NCBI RefSeq assembly: GCF_005146945.1
Contig: NZ_SWMS01000008.1
Span: forward strand, 62,001-126,000
DNA: 64,000 nt
Source: Prauserella endophytica
Lineage (GTDB): Bacteria; Actinomycetota; Actinomycetes; Mycobacteriales; Pseudonocardiaceae
Direction: 5' to 3'
The translations under genes were made by a program, and so were the position numbers. The notes under the pieces were generated by a model that saw nothing but the letters and a program-made list of their open reading frames with translations, was not told the DNA's origin and ran no database searches. Position 1 is the first letter of the stretch; the number at the start of each line of letters is the position of its first letter. Of this stretch, positions 47,705-56,424 are shown piece by piece.

Positions 47705-48516
47705 CGCGCCGCCTCCTCGGCGCCCTGCTCGACGCCGGCGAAGGAGTACGCGGGCCACGGCCCGGTCAGCTCGAGCCGCACGCCCTCCACCTCGCCGCCC
47801 AGCCGTTCGACGGCGGCGGCCAGCTCGTCGGCCTTCGCGTCGTCCACGAGATAGGCGCCGTTGAGCACGTTCCAGCCCTTCCGGCCCGACAGCTTCGGGT
47901 CCTGCGGCGGGTGCCTGCGGGCGGCGGTGGCCAGAGCCGCGAGCTCACGGTGCAGCCGGTCGGCGTGCGCGGACGCGTTCCGCTCGGCCTTCTCCCTCGC
48001 CGAGAGCTGCGCCTTCCGGCGCAGCAGGTAGGCGGTCCCGGCTCCGCCCTTGCTGCCCTGGCCGCCCTGGCCGCCGGGCTCCGCGGGAGCGTCCGCGGCA
48101 GCCAGGGCGTCCGGGTCGGCGTAGGCCTTCACCCCCCACTCGGTGCGGCCGGTCAGCAGGGCCAGCGCGCTCTCGAGGTCGGGGCGGCGCCGGATGAGCA
48201 GTTCACGGACGCGGTCGTCGCCGAGGCACACGGTCGCCAGCCGCAGCGGCACCGCGGCCGGTGCGGCGCCGCCCACGGTGGTGACCACGGCGTCGTGGGC
48301 CCGCGCCGTGGCGGCGAGCCAGTCCAGGTCCTCCAGGTTGCGCTTCAACGGCTCCGCGCCGAACTCGGCGAGGTCCACGGCACTCACCACGGCGACGAGC
48401 CCCGCGTCCTCCACCACGTGCACCGGCGCCCCGGCAACCCCCCGCAGCCCGGTGAGCGCGTCCGTGTCGAGCTCGCGGGCGATCGCGTAGAGCCAGCGCC
48501 CGGATGTGTCCGCCAT
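47701..48516 (-). CDS. gvpL: Gas vesicle protein GvpL (GvpL/F family)
   Basis: 271-residue GvpL/F-type accessory protein that interacts with GvpA during assembly. The N-terminal WLYAIARELDTDALTGL and central AVVTTVGGAAPAAVPLRLATVC correspond to the first domain; WGVKAYADPDAL starts the second; the ending LELTGPWPAYSFAGVEQG is the family terminus. A Gly/Gln-rich insertion lies around residue 148. It is one of two GvpL/F proteins in the cluster. Confidence 0.92.
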   Translation of the reverse strand: MADTSGRWLYAIARELDTDALTGLRGVAGAPVHVVEDAGLVAVVSAVDLAEFGAEPLKRNLEDLDWLAATARAHDAVVTTVGGAAPAAVPLRLATVCLGDDRVRELLIRRRPDLESALALLTGRTEWGVKAYADPDALAAADAPAEPGGQGGQGSKGGAGTAYLLRRKAQLSAREKAERNASAHADRLHRELAALATAARRHPPQDPKLSGRKGWNVLNGAYLVDDAKADELAAAVERLGGEVEGVRLELTGPWPAYSFAGVEQGAEEAAR

Positions 48517-48550
48517 CGTCGTTCACACCTTCCATCAGCGCGCCAGCGCC

Positions 48551-48985
48551 TCAGCGCCGCTCGTCGCGGGCGGGTTCCTCCTCCTCGGCGAGCTCGCCGT
48601 TCACCACGTCCACCGGCTCGTCCTCGTCGCTCGCCCCCTCGACCTGCCTCGGCTCGTCCCGGCCCGACTCGAGCCGCGCGATCCGCTCGCGCAGCTCCTG
48701 GTTCTCCCGCTCGAGCTCCCTGGTGCCGTTGCTGCCGGTGAGCCACGGATCGTTCTCCCACCAGTTGATGCCGACCTCCTTCGCCGTCTCCAGCGAGGCG
48801 ACGACGAGCCGCAGCTTGATGGTCAGCAGCTCGATGTCAAGCAGGTTGACCTGGATGTCACCCGCGATCACGAGGCCCTTGTCGAGCACCCGCTCGAGGA
48901 TGTCGCCGAGGTTGGCGGGCTGGTGGCCTCCGGATGCCTGCGAGGACCCGAGCGCGGAGGACGCCGGCTGTCCGATCTCGGTCAT
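48551..48985 (-). CDS. gvpJ: GvpJ, GvpA-family protein with coiled-coil tail
   Basis: 144-residue protein. Residues ~25-75 hold the GvpA/J core (LGDILERVLDKGLVIAGDIQ, LTIKLRLVVASLETAKEVG), followed by a coiled-coil heptad segment (ELERENQELRERIARLE) and an acidic tail rich in Glu and Asp. GvpJ caps or nucleates the gas-vesicle wall. ATG at 48985 overlaps the gvpO stop by four bases. Confidence 0.9.
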   Translation of the reverse strand: MTEIGQPASSALGSSQASGGHQPANLGDILERVLDKGLVIAGDIQVNLLDIELLTIKLRLVVASLETAKEVGINWWENDPWLTGSNGTRELERENQELRERIARLESGRDEPRQVEGASDEDEPVDVVNGELAEEEEPARDERR

Positions 48986-49281
48986 GCCATCCCGTTCCCC
49001 GAGTCGCCCCTGCCGCGGTTGAAACGGCGGGTTCTTCGGTAGGCGAGCAACTCGCCCCCGAGGTCCAAGTCCACTTCGTACAGTGCGAGGAGGTCGGAGG
49101 TGGAGGGGATCCTCCGTTCCTCCACGACCTCGACCTCCACGCGCCAGCCGTCGTCGGTGGGCTCCACCGACGTGACGCCCACGATCTCGCGGCCCGTCAG
49201 CTTGCCGATGTGCTCCAGCGCGACCTCGGCGGCCTCCGGAGCGGGCAGTTCGGACGCGCCCTGCTTGCCTGCCACTGCCAT
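48982..49281 (-). CDS. gvpO: Gas vesicle protein GvpO
   Basis: 99-residue GvpO family protein: LEHIGKLTGREIVGVTSVEP, then WRVEVEVVEERRIPSTSDLLALYEVDLD (in parts) and YRRTRRFNRG are the family core. Proposed regulator or assembly factor in haloarchaea and actinobacteria. The ATG at 49281 overlaps the gvpG stop (TGATG). In Streptomyces gvpO heads the cluster; here it sits between gvpG and gvpJ. Confidence 0.9.
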   Translation of the reverse strand: MAVAGKQGASELPAPEAAEVALEHIGKLTGREIVGVTSVEPTDDGWRVEVEVVEERRIPSTSDLLALYEVDLDLGGELLAYRRTRRFNRGRGDSGNGMA

Positions 49282-49532
49282 CACTCCTTCACGGCGCCCG
49301 GTGACTCCGGCTCACCGGTCATGCGGTCGAGAGCCTCCTGCTGCACTCTCGCCTCCTCGCCCGACGAGATCTCGCCCGCCTCCCTGGCCTCCTCGGCGGC
49401 CTCGAGGTCCCGGCGCACCGACGCCGGATCGCGCATCTCGGTCTCGACACGCTCCTGGATCACCCTGCCGAGGGAGATCACACCGCGGACCGGGGCCAGC
49501 GGCAGGCCGAGGATGAACGAGACCACACCCAT
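49281..49532 (-). CDS. gvpG: Gas vesicle protein GvpG
   Basis: 83-residue helical GvpG: FILGLPLAPVRGVISLGRVIQER is the family N-terminal motif, and the rest is a charged helix ending in an acidic tail. Essential accessory factor that binds GvpF and GvpA. It starts four bases after the gvpF stop. Confidence 0.9.
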   Translation of the reverse strand: MGVVSFILGLPLAPVRGVISLGRVIQERVETEMRDPASVRRDLEAAEEAREAGEISSGEEARVQQEALDRMTGEPESPGAVKE

Positions 49533-49536
49533 GTCC

Positions 49537-50331
49537 TCACTCCTGCGGTTGCTTCGTCACGACGAAGTCGTACGCGGCGAGCGGGCCGAGCAGTCGCATG
49601 TGGACCCTGCCCTCCCATGCGTTCGCCAGCTCGCCGACGACCTTCTCGAGGTCGCTCTGCCGGGCGACCTCGGCGAGGCACGCGACGTAGACGGCGTCGC
49701 GCTCGTGCGTGGGCTCCCGCACGTTCACGGTGACGCCCAGCTCGCCGAGCTTCTCGACGGCCTTGCGGGTGTCGACCTCGCGTTTGGCGGCGATCGCGTT
49801 GTTGATCAGCTCGCCGAGCGCGATGCGGTCGTTCCGGGCGGCGTCCTCCGGCTTCTCCTTGACGGCCTCGCGCAGGCGCGCGGCGTCCTCGCTCTCCTGG
49901 AGGATCTCCTTGAGGACGGCCTGCTCGTCGTAGCGGCCCTTGACCACGTACTCCGCCTTGCCGTCCAGCTCGCGCAGCGCGGAGGCGAACTCGTCGTGGT
50001 GTTCGGCGAGCAGTTCACTCGTCACGGCATCCTCATCGGAGACCACGGCACCGAAACGCAGCGGCAGCACGGGCGCCACGCCGGCGGTGGCGTCGAGGAC
50101 CTGCGCGTGTGCGGTGAGGTCCTCGGGTTTGCCGATCGGCTTGTCGGGGCTGATGTGGCTCACCAGCGCAGCGATGTCGCCATGCCGCACCACCGCGATC
50201 TCGCTCGGCGGGTCGCCGATGCCCCGCGCCTCGGGGTCGCTCTCCACATCGGCGGGCACGATGCCGTAGATGTAGGCGACGGTGTCGCGCTCGTTGCCCT
50301 CGCTCGCCTGGGTGTCGGCGGTGTCAGCCAT
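49537..50331 (-). CDS. gvpF: Gas vesicle protein GvpF (GvpL/F family)
   Basis: 264-residue GvpF. N-terminal domain VAYIYGIVPADVESDPEA and AALVSHISPDKPIGKPEDL, middle VLPLRFGAVVSDEDAV, second domain EYVVKGRYDEQAVLKEIL, and the terminal HMRLLGPLAAYDFV are diagnostic. GvpF binds the major shell protein GvpA and prevents premature aggregation. The ATG at 50331 is one base from the gvpA stop, so they are co-translated. Confidence 0.93.
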   Translation of the reverse strand: MADTADTQASEGNERDTVAYIYGIVPADVESDPEARGIGDPPSEIAVVRHGDIAALVSHISPDKPIGKPEDLTAHAQVLDATAGVAPVLPLRFGAVVSDEDAVTSELLAEHHDEFASALRELDGKAEYVVKGRYDEQAVLKEILQESEDAARLREAVKEKPEDAARNDRIALGELINNAIAAKREVDTRKAVEKLGELGVTVNVREPTHERDAVYVACLAEVARQSDLEKVVGELANAWEGRVHMRLLGPLAAYDFVVTKQPQE

Positions 50332-50332
50332 G

Positions 50333-50749
50333 TCAGTCCTCGTCCTTTCGCCTGCGGCCACGGTTCACCGGCTCCCGATCGCCCTCGTCGGCGGGCTCGG
50401 CGAGGAAGTCCTTGAGCTTGTCACCCGCGGCTTCGAGCGCGCCCTTGGTCCTCGACTTGGCCCCGCCCTCGTTCATGTCCTGGATGAGGTCGGGCAGGCC
50501 CTTCTGCTCGTTGTCGGAGATGTCGAGCCGGTTCACTGCCTCGGCAAACCGCAGATAGGTGTCCACGCTGGCCACGACGATCCGCGCGTCGATGGTCAGC
50601 AGCTCGATGCCGACGAGCGAGACGCGCACGTAGGCATCGATCACCAATCCCTTGTCCAGGATCGTGTCGATGACGTCGGCGAGGCTGGAGGACGAGGGCC
50701 GGTCGAACCCTCCTCCTCCGCCGCCTGCCGGCTGGACAGCTGTGGTCAC
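50333..50749 (-). CDS. gvpA: Gas vesicle shell protein GvpA (extended form)
   Basis: 138-residue GvpA. The shell core lies at residues ~20-75: [20 protein letters not shown], then [20 protein letters not shown] and [12 protein letters not shown]. Cyanobacterial GvpA is only about 70 residues. Here, as in Streptomyces, a Gly-rich N-terminus and a charged C-terminal helix ([23 protein letters not shown]) are added, which may alter packing and explain why such actinobacteria are not known to float. GTG at 50749 has GAGGAGG upstream. Confidence 0.92.
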   Translation of the reverse strand: MTTAVQPAGGGGGGFDRPSSSSLADVIDTILDKGLVIDAYVRVSLVGIELLTIDARIVVASVDTYLRFAEAVNRLDISDNEQKGLPDLIQDMNEGGAKSRTKGALEAAGDKLKDFLAEPADEGDREPVNRGRRRKDED

Positions 50750-51849
50750 GAACGACCTCCTCGGGTCTTGCGCGTCGTGTTCCCCGACGCCGTGCGCCGG
50801 CGACGGGGCCGGGACTCCTCCCGGTCGTTGCCTTCCGTTGTTCTTTCCTCGGGCGGGTTCTCCGCGTTCTCGTCCTCCGCGTTCTCGTCCTCTGCGGACT
50901 CTTCTTCGGGCTCTTCCTCGGACTCTTCCTCGGACTGTTCGTCGACGACCTCGCCCTGCCGGATCTCCCCGCGCCAGCCCTCGACTTCCTCGGGGTGCAG
51001 CAGCGCGTGCGCCATGACGTGGCGCTGGAAGTGCTTGAGCTCCAACCGGGCCCTGCGGCCCTGTGCGCGCCAGAGGTTGCCGGTCTTCTCGAAGAAGCCC
51101 TGCGGGTGGTACTCGAGCACGAGCACGATCCGCGTCAGCTGGGGGCCGAGTTCGTGGAACGTCACCGCGCCGTCGACGTAGCCCTTCTCGCCCTTGGAGC
51201 GCCATACGATGCGCTCGTTCGGCACCTGCTCCTCGATGGTCGACTCCCACGTGCGGTGGGAGAGGAAGATCTGCGCCTTCCACTCGAGCTTCTCGTCGGA
51301 GACCTGTTCGACCCGCTCGACCTTCTTCATGAAGCGCGGGTAGTCCGTGAACCGCGTCCACTGGTTGTAGGCGAGGTCGATGGGCACGCCGACGTCGATC
51401 GACTCGACGATGTTGGTGACCTTGACCTTGTCGCCAGTGCCGCCACCACCGCCGCCGGGTGTGAGCCCACCGACCGCGTCCTTGACCTTGTCCTTCACGC
51501 GGCTGAACCCGGCGCTCATCGCGGCCGACGTCGGCGACTTGCCCTCGGCTAGCTTCGAGGCGCCGGTCAGCGCGGCCTTGAGACCACCGCTGCCGCCGCT
51601 CTCGGCGTAGTGGTTGAGCCGCTCCGCTGTCGCGGACACACGGTCGGTCACCGACGACGCCGCCCGCTCCGCCATGGTCGTTGCGAGCTGTCCCATCGCC
51701 TGCTTGAGCAGCTCCGAGGGGGTCAGTGCGCTGCCGGCCTGTTTCGCGGTGTCACCCGCCGTCTTCGCCGCGCCCTCGCCGGTGTTCTTCGCCGCGCTGC
51801 CCGCGGCCTTTGCGGCCTTCGACGCCGTCCTCGTGGCCACTGCCCTCAC
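50746..51849 (-). CDS. Gas-vesicle-cluster SRPBCC protein (GvpZ-like)
   Basis: 367-residue protein. An Ala/Lys-rich amphipathic N-terminus (~1-50) and a region of about 90 residues are followed by an SRPBCC/polyketide-cyclase domain (~140-290: [41 protein letters not shown] strand [15 protein letters not shown], in parts), then a very acidic Glu repeat and a basic Arg/Lys tail. Streptomyces gas-vesicle clusters have a comparable gene (gvpZ), so I assign it by domain and position. GTG at 51849 overlaps the upstream stop (GTGA). Lipid or surface binding is a guess. Confidence 0.72.
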   Translation of the reverse strand: MRAVATRTASKAAKAAGSAAKNTGEGAAKTAGDTAKQAGSALTPSELLKQAMGQLATTMAERAASSVTDRVSATAERLNHYAESGGSGGLKAALTGASKLAEGKSPTSAAMSAGFSRVKDKVKDAVGGLTPGGGGGGTGDKVKVTNIVESIDVGVPIDLAYNQWTRFTDYPRFMKKVERVEQVSDEKLEWKAQIFLSHRTWESTIEEQVPNERIVWRSKGEKGYVDGAVTFHELGPQLTRIVLVLEYHPQGFFEKTGNLWRAQGRRARLELKHFQRHVMAHALLHPEEVEGWRGEIRQGEVVDEQSEEESEEEPEEESAEDENAEDENAENPPEERTTEGNDREESRPRRRRTASGNTTRKTRGGRS

Positions 51850-52451
51850 CTCCCGGTACGCCGCACGGGCGCCCGGCCACGGGCCGGCGTAGCGCGGGTA
51901 CGGGTGGTCCTGCCCTGCGAGGACCGGCTCGCCGCCGACCGGGTCTGCGCGGCGCGCCTGCGCCGGGGCGGTTCCGGTTCCTCTTCCTCCTCGGGCTCAG
52001 GCTCTTCGGATTCCTCCGATTCCTCGGTGTCCTCCAGCTCGCCGGTGTCCTCGGCCTCCTCGTCCTCGCCTGGCTCCTCCTCGGTCTCCGCCTCCTCGGC
52101 GTCGATGTAGTCCTCGTCCTCGGCTGCTCCGGCTTCGTCGCGCTTGCCGGTCCCTGGTGCGCGGACGCCCTGCAGCCGGTCGTTGAGCGAGTCGATCCGG
52201 CTGCTCGCCGCCGCCATCGCCGCCGACCTGGCCGCGTCGACGAGGTCGCCGCGCACGCTGTCGGTGATCTTGCTCAGCTCGGGCGATGCGGCGAGCCGCT
52301 TGACCCCCTGCTGCAGCAGCTCGCGGGGCGCTCCGCCCAGCTTTCCGGTCGCCCCCGCCGCGGCGATCATCAGCGCCAGCCGCATCTTGCGAGTGCGCCC
52401 AAGGAGGTACCCCGCGCCGACTGCCGCGGCTACCTGTGCCCCGCCTTTCAT
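51846..52451 (-). CDS. Gas-vesicle-cluster accessory protein (GvpY-like), first gene of operon
   Basis: 201-residue low-complexity protein: an Ala/Gly amphipathic N-terminal segment (KGGAQVAAAVGAGYLLGRTR, LALMIAAAGATGKLGG), a helical stretch (LSKITDSVRGDLVDAARSAA), about 50 residues almost wholly Glu/Asp/Ser, then a basic Arg/Ala tail. I do not recognise a domain. By position it corresponds to gvpY of Streptomyces clusters. ATG at 52451 has AAGGAGA upstream, and the divergent Ser/Thr kinase starts 181 bp away, so the promoter of the whole gas-vesicle operon must lie in that gap. Confidence 0.7.
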   Translation of the reverse strand: MKGGAQVAAAVGAGYLLGRTRKMRLALMIAAAGATGKLGGAPRELLQQGVKRLAASPELSKITDSVRGDLVDAARSAAMAAASSRIDSLNDRLQGVRAPGTGKRDEAGAAEDEDYIDAEEAETEEEPGEDEEAEDTGELEDTEESEESEEPEPEEEEEPEPPRRRRAAQTRSAASRSSQGRTTRTRATPARGRAPVRRTGR

Positions 52452-52620
52452 GATCGATCTCCTTCGATCAACGGTGGTTTGCTAACTGCCGAGCCTTGCC
52501 CACGGACGAGTTACCACCATTGGGTGACGACGAAACGCTGTGGCGCCGCTCGGAGGCGAATTACTCCAGGTGGCGCAGCATGTGCCGGGTCCTCGCCGGG
52601 GCACGGCGACACACACGCTC

Positions 52621-52626
52621 TAATCT
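52621..52626 (+). promoter_or_regulatory. -10 box of probable leaderless promoter for the Ser/Thr kinase
   Basis: TAATCT, a good TANNNT hexamer, followed by six bases and the GTG at 52633. No ribosome-binding site precedes that GTG. Confidence 0.55.
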
Positions 52627-52632
52627 GTCCGC

Positions 52633-54252
52633 GTGACAGGGGAGGCGCCGTTGAGTGACGAAGAGGGACGCGTGGTCGGCGGCCGCTACCGCCTCCAGAG
52701 CCGCATCGGCAGCGGCGCCATGGGGGTCGTGTGGCGGGCCGTGGACGAGCGTCTCGATCGCACGGTGGCGGTCAAGCAGCTCCTGCTCCCACCCGGGCTG
52801 AACGAGGCCGAGACCGAGAAGGCCCGGCAGCGCGCGTTCCGGGAGGGTCGCATCGCCGCGCGACTGCAGCACCCCAACGCCATCTCGCTGTACAACGTCG
52901 CCGACGAGGACGGCCGGCCGCTGCTGGTGATGGAGTACCTGCCCTCGCGCAGCCTCTCCGCGGTGCTCGACGAGCGGGGCGTGCTGCCGCCGGTCGAGGT
53001 GGCCCGCATCGGCGCGCAGGTCGCCTCGGCGCTGACCGCCGCGCACACGGCGGGCGTCATCCACCGGGACGTCAAGCCCGGCAACATCCTGCTCGGCGAC
53101 GACGGCACCACCAAGATCACCGACTTCGGCATCTCCCGCGCCGCAGGGGACATCACGGTCACCAGCACGGGCCTGCTCGCCGGGACACCCGCGTTCCTCT
53201 CTCCCGAGGCGGCGCGCGGCAGCGAACCCGGGCCCGCCTCCGACGTCTTCTCCCTCGGCGCGACGCTCTACGCCGCGGTCGAGGGCCGGCCCCCGTTCGG
53301 CAACACCGAGAACGAGATCGCGCTGCTGCACACGGTCGCGACCGGGCAGACCATCCCGCCGCGCCAGGCGGGCCCGCTCACCGCCCAGCTGCAGGCGATG
53401 CTGAGCACCGAGCCCTCGGCGCGGCCGACGATGGCCTGGGTCGCCGAGGCGCTGCAGGCCGTCGCCGACGGCAAGCAGCCACCCGTCGCCGACCCGCCGA
53501 CACTGCCCGCGACGGCTCCCGCGCCGCCTCCGCGCAGGCCGGCGACCCGGCTCGACCTCCACCCGGCTTCGCCGCTGCCCCCGCCTCCGACGTCCCCGCC
53601 GCCGCAGGCCGCGGTCTCGCGGATGCCGCAGGGCCAGGCGCCGCCCCCGCAGTCCTCGCAGGGCAGGCGCATCGCGCTGACGGCGCTGGCCGTGCTGGCC
53701 GCGGCGGCGCTCGGGATACTCGCGGCCGAGCTGCTGGTGAACGCCACGAACAGCGCGGGTGCCTCGGCGGGTGCGGGCGCCGCGACCACCACCGCCGCGA
53801 CCACGACCGCCGCGGCCGCCACCACCGCCGTCTCGTCGAGTCTCTCGAGCCCCGCACCGACCTCCGAGACGGCCGACCCGGAAGAGCTGGTCGACGCCGT
53901 CGAGGACTACTACGCGGCACTGCCCGACGACACCGACGCGGGCTGGGCCGCGCTGGGGCCGGGCCTGCGTGAGCAGGGCAGGGACGAGTACGAGGAGTTC
54001 TGGGACGAGATCAAGAGGGTCGAGGTGGTCAGCGGCCCTCGGGCGCTGAACGAGGAGACCGTGCAGGTGGCGCTGGAGTTCACCGTGGACGGCGGTGACG
54101 TGTACCGCGAGGTGCACCGGCTCGGCATGGTGACCGAGGGCGGCGACGTGCTGATCGACTCCGACGAGCTCGTCTCCTCGCGCAAGATCGAGAACGGGGG
54201 CAAGGGAGACAAGAAACGCCGGGGCGAACGGGACTCGGACGACGACGGCTGA
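52633..54252 (+). CDS. Serine/threonine protein kinase, membrane-anchored
   Basis: 539-residue Hanks-type kinase. Kinase domain ~18-275: glycine loop IGSGAMGVVW, ATP Lys in VAVKQLL, catalytic HRDVKPGNILL, DFGISRAAG, APE-like PAFLSPEAA. A Pro-rich juxtamembrane region leads to one transmembrane helix (LTALAVLAAAALGILAAELL, ~355-375), a Thr/Ala/Ser-rich stalk, and an extracellular domain of about 110 residues without PASTA repeats. GTG at 52633 lies six bases after a TAATCT -10 box and has no ribosome-binding site, so translation is likely leaderless. Divergent from the gas-vesicle operon. Confidence 0.92.
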   Translation: MTGEAPLSDEEGRVVGGRYRLQSRIGSGAMGVVWRAVDERLDRTVAVKQLLLPPGLNEAETEKARQRAFREGRIAARLQHPNAISLYNVADEDGRPLLVMEYLPSRSLSAVLDERGVLPPVEVARIGAQVASALTAAHTAGVIHRDVKPGNILLGDDGTTKITDFGISRAAGDITVTSTGLLAGTPAFLSPEAARGSEPGPASDVFSLGATLYAAVEGRPPFGNTENEIALLHTVATGQTIPPRQAGPLTAQLQAMLSTEPSARPTMAWVAEALQAVADGKQPPVADPPTLPATAPAPPPRRPATRLDLHPASPLPPPPTSPPPQAAVSRMPQGQAPPPQSSQGRRIALTALAVLAAAALGILAAELLVNATNSAGASAGAGAATTTAATTTAAAATTAVSSSLSSPAPTSETADPEELVDAVEDYYAALPDDTDAGWAALGPGLREQGRDEYEEFWDEIKRVEVVSGPRALNEETVQVALEFTVDGGDVYREVHRLGMVTEGGDVLIDSDELVSSRKIENGGKGDKKRRGERDSDDDG

Positions 54253-54351
54253 GCGTGATCGACCGGGGTAGTGATCATCGAACCCGGTCTGGTGAGGTAG
54301 TTTTGGCCAGCTCACCTCTTCTGCCGCACCAGTAGATCAGTCGGGGAAACC

Positions 54352-56424
54352 GTGTCTCAGGAGAACAGTTCGACCGAACCGCAGCCGGACGACGAGACCC
54401 GCCAGGAGGCGGAGACCACCGAGCCGACCGCACCCGGGTCCGGGGAATCCACCGAACCCACCGAGCCCACGGAGCCCACCGAGGCAGCGGAGTCCGCGAA
54501 GGCCACCGAGCCCACCGAGCTCACGGAGGCAGCGGAGCTCACCGAGGCAGCGGAGTCCGCGGAGCCCACGGAGTCCGCAGTGGACTCCGGCCCCGACCGG
54601 CGGAAGCTGCGGAAGGCCGGTGTCATCGCGGGTGCCGTGGTCGGCGGGCTGGCACTGCTCTACGGCCTCGACCTGCTGGTGACCCAGGGCGACGTGGCCA
54701 GGGGCACGGTTGTCGCCGGTGTCGACGTAGGCGGCATGAGCACCGAGGACGCCGAGCAGCTGCTGCGCACCGAGCTGGAACCCCGGCTCACCGGGCCGGT
54801 CGAGCTGGCCGCCGCGGGAACGTCGCACACCCTCGACCCGGCCGCCGTCGGCCTGCGCGTCGACTGGGCCGCCACCGTAGCGGAGGCCGCGCGGCAGCCG
54901 CTGAACCCGTTCACCAGGATCGCGTCGTTCTTCTCCAGCGACGACATCGGCGTGGTCTCCGAGGCCGACCCCCGCCGCTTCGACGCCGAGGTGGAGCGAC
55001 TGCGGGCCGCGGTCGACCGCGACGCCGCCGAGGGCACGGTCCGCTTCGAGGGACTCACTCCCGTGGCGCAGGACCCGGAGGAGGGGGTGAAGCTCGACGT
55101 CGCCGAGGCCGGCTCCCGGATCCTGCGGTACTGGCCGGCCGAGGGCACGCTGTCGCTGCCCGTGTCCACCCTCCCGGTGCGCAGCACCCCCGAGACCGTG
55201 CGCGCGGCGCTGGAGCAGATCGCCACCCCGGCGGTGTCCGGGCCCGTCACCGTGCACGGCGAGGGAAGGGACGCGGTGCTGCAGCCGGAGGCGATCGCGG
55301 CGGCGCTGAAGTTCACCGCGCGCGAGGACGGTTCGCTCGCCCCGCGCATCGACCGCAAAGCCGTCCTCGACGCCGTCGGCGCCGAGCTCGCACCCACCGA
55401 ACAGCGCGGCCGCGACGCCCGGTTCGTCTTCGCGGGCGGCTCCGTGCGCATCGAGCCGTCCGCGCACGGCCGCGGCATCGACTGGGACAAGACGCTGGCG
55501 GGCCTGCCCGACGTGCTGAAGCAGCGCGGCGAGCGCGCGATCACAGCGACGTACGCGGCGCAGCCCGCGGCGCTGACCACCGAGGAGGCGCAGCGGCTCG
55601 GCATCAAGGAGGTCATCGGCGAGTTCACCACCGAGGGCTTCGCCTACGACTCGGGCATCAACATCCGCACCGTTGCCGAGAAGGTCGACGGCGCGGTCGT
55701 GAAACCGGGGGAGACGTTCAGCCTCAACGGGTTCACCGGTCCCCGCGGACTCGAACAGGGCTACGTCGCCGCCGGCGTGATCTCCAACGGCGTGCCGGGC
55801 CGCGCGGTCGGCGGCGGCATCTCGCAGTTCGCGACCACGCTCTACAACGCCGCGTACTTCGCCGGGATGAAGGACACCGAGCACAAGGAGCACAGCTACT
55901 ACATCAGCCGATACCCGGAGGGCCGCGAGGCCACGGTGTACCAGAACCCGGACGGCTCCAGCGTCATCGACCTGAAGTTCACCAACGACTCGGAGACCGG
56001 CGTGGTGATCCAGACGATCTGGACGGAGTCGGACATCACCGTGCGGCTGTGGGGCACCAAGCGCTACGACGTGGAGTCCGTGACCGGCGAGCGCTTCGGC
56101 TACACGTCGCCGCCGGTGCAGGTGGAGCCGATCGAGACCTGCTCGCCGAGCAGCGGCGCCAGCGGCTTCAGCGTGACCGACACCCGGATCCTCCGCGACG
56201 TAGCCACGGGCGAGGTGGTCCGGCGCGAGCCGCGCACGGTCGTCTACAACCCGCAGCCCGCCATCGTGTGCGAGGAACCCGAACCGGAGCCGGAACCCGA
56301 GCCCACCCCGCGGCCGTCCCCCGAGCCGGCGGACGGCGGGCAGGGCGAGAGCGAGCAGCCACCGTCCACACCGGACGCCACGGACGGGGTGAACCCCGAG
56401 GGCGCTCAGGGCTCCACGCAGTAG
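54352..56424 (+). CDS. VanW-family membrane protein with peptidoglycan-binding-like repeats
   Basis: 690-residue protein. The cytoplasmic N-terminus (~1-80) is a Glu-Pro-Thr/Ala low-complexity repeat. One transmembrane helix follows (AGVIAGAVVGGLALLYGL), then two PG_binding_4-like domains (~110-400) and a VanW domain (~410-570) with YDSGINIRTVAEKVDG, ETFSLNGFTGPRG, GVPGRAVGGGISQFATTLYNAAYF (in parts). The tail is Pro/Glu-rich. VanW proteins occur in cell-wall and vancomycin contexts but the activity is not established. GTG at 54352 has GGGGAAA upstream. The end overlaps the convergent phosphoesterase by 19 bp. Confidence 0.9.
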   Translation: MSQENSSTEPQPDDETRQEAETTEPTAPGSGESTEPTEPTEPTEAAESAKATEPTELTEAAELTEAAESAEPTESAVDSGPDRRKLRKAGVIAGAVVGGLALLYGLDLLVTQGDVARGTVVAGVDVGGMSTEDAEQLLRTELEPRLTGPVELAAAGTSHTLDPAAVGLRVDWAATVAEAARQPLNPFTRIASFFSSDDIGVVSEADPRRFDAEVERLRAAVDRDAAEGTVRFEGLTPVAQDPEEGVKLDVAEAGSRILRYWPAEGTLSLPVSTLPVRSTPETVRAALEQIATPAVSGPVTVHGEGRDAVLQPEAIAAALKFTAREDGSLAPRIDRKAVLDAVGAELAPTEQRGRDARFVFAGGSVRIEPSAHGRGIDWDKTLAGLPDVLKQRGERAITATYAAQPAALTTEEAQRLGIKEVIGEFTTEGFAYDSGINIRTVAEKVDGAVVKPGETFSLNGFTGPRGLEQGYVAAGVISNGVPGRAVGGGISQFATTLYNAAYFAGMKDTEHKEHSYYISRYPEGREATVYQNPDGSSVIDLKFTNDSETGVVIQTIWTESDITVRLWGTKRYDVESVTGERFGYTSPPVQVEPIETCSPSSGASGFSVTDTRILRDVATGEVVRREPRTVVYNPQPAIVCEEPEPEPEPEPTPRPSPEPADGGQGESEQPPSTPDATDGVNPEGAQGSTQ
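54440..54590 (+). repeat. Tandem imperfect GAGCCCACCGAG-type repeats in the VanW gene
   Basis: Short in-frame units encoding EPT, ELTEAAE and ESAE recur through this stretch. They encode the low-complexity N-terminus, and such tracts typically expand or shrink by slippage. Confidence 0.7.

Noticed and set aside
50746-52451. Glu-rich repetitive coding DNA considered as a frameshifted or non-coding repeat
   Set aside because: The frames are intact, start with ribosome-binding sites or coupled starts, and end in basic tails; similar acidic tails recur in other gas-vesicle accessory proteins of this cluster.
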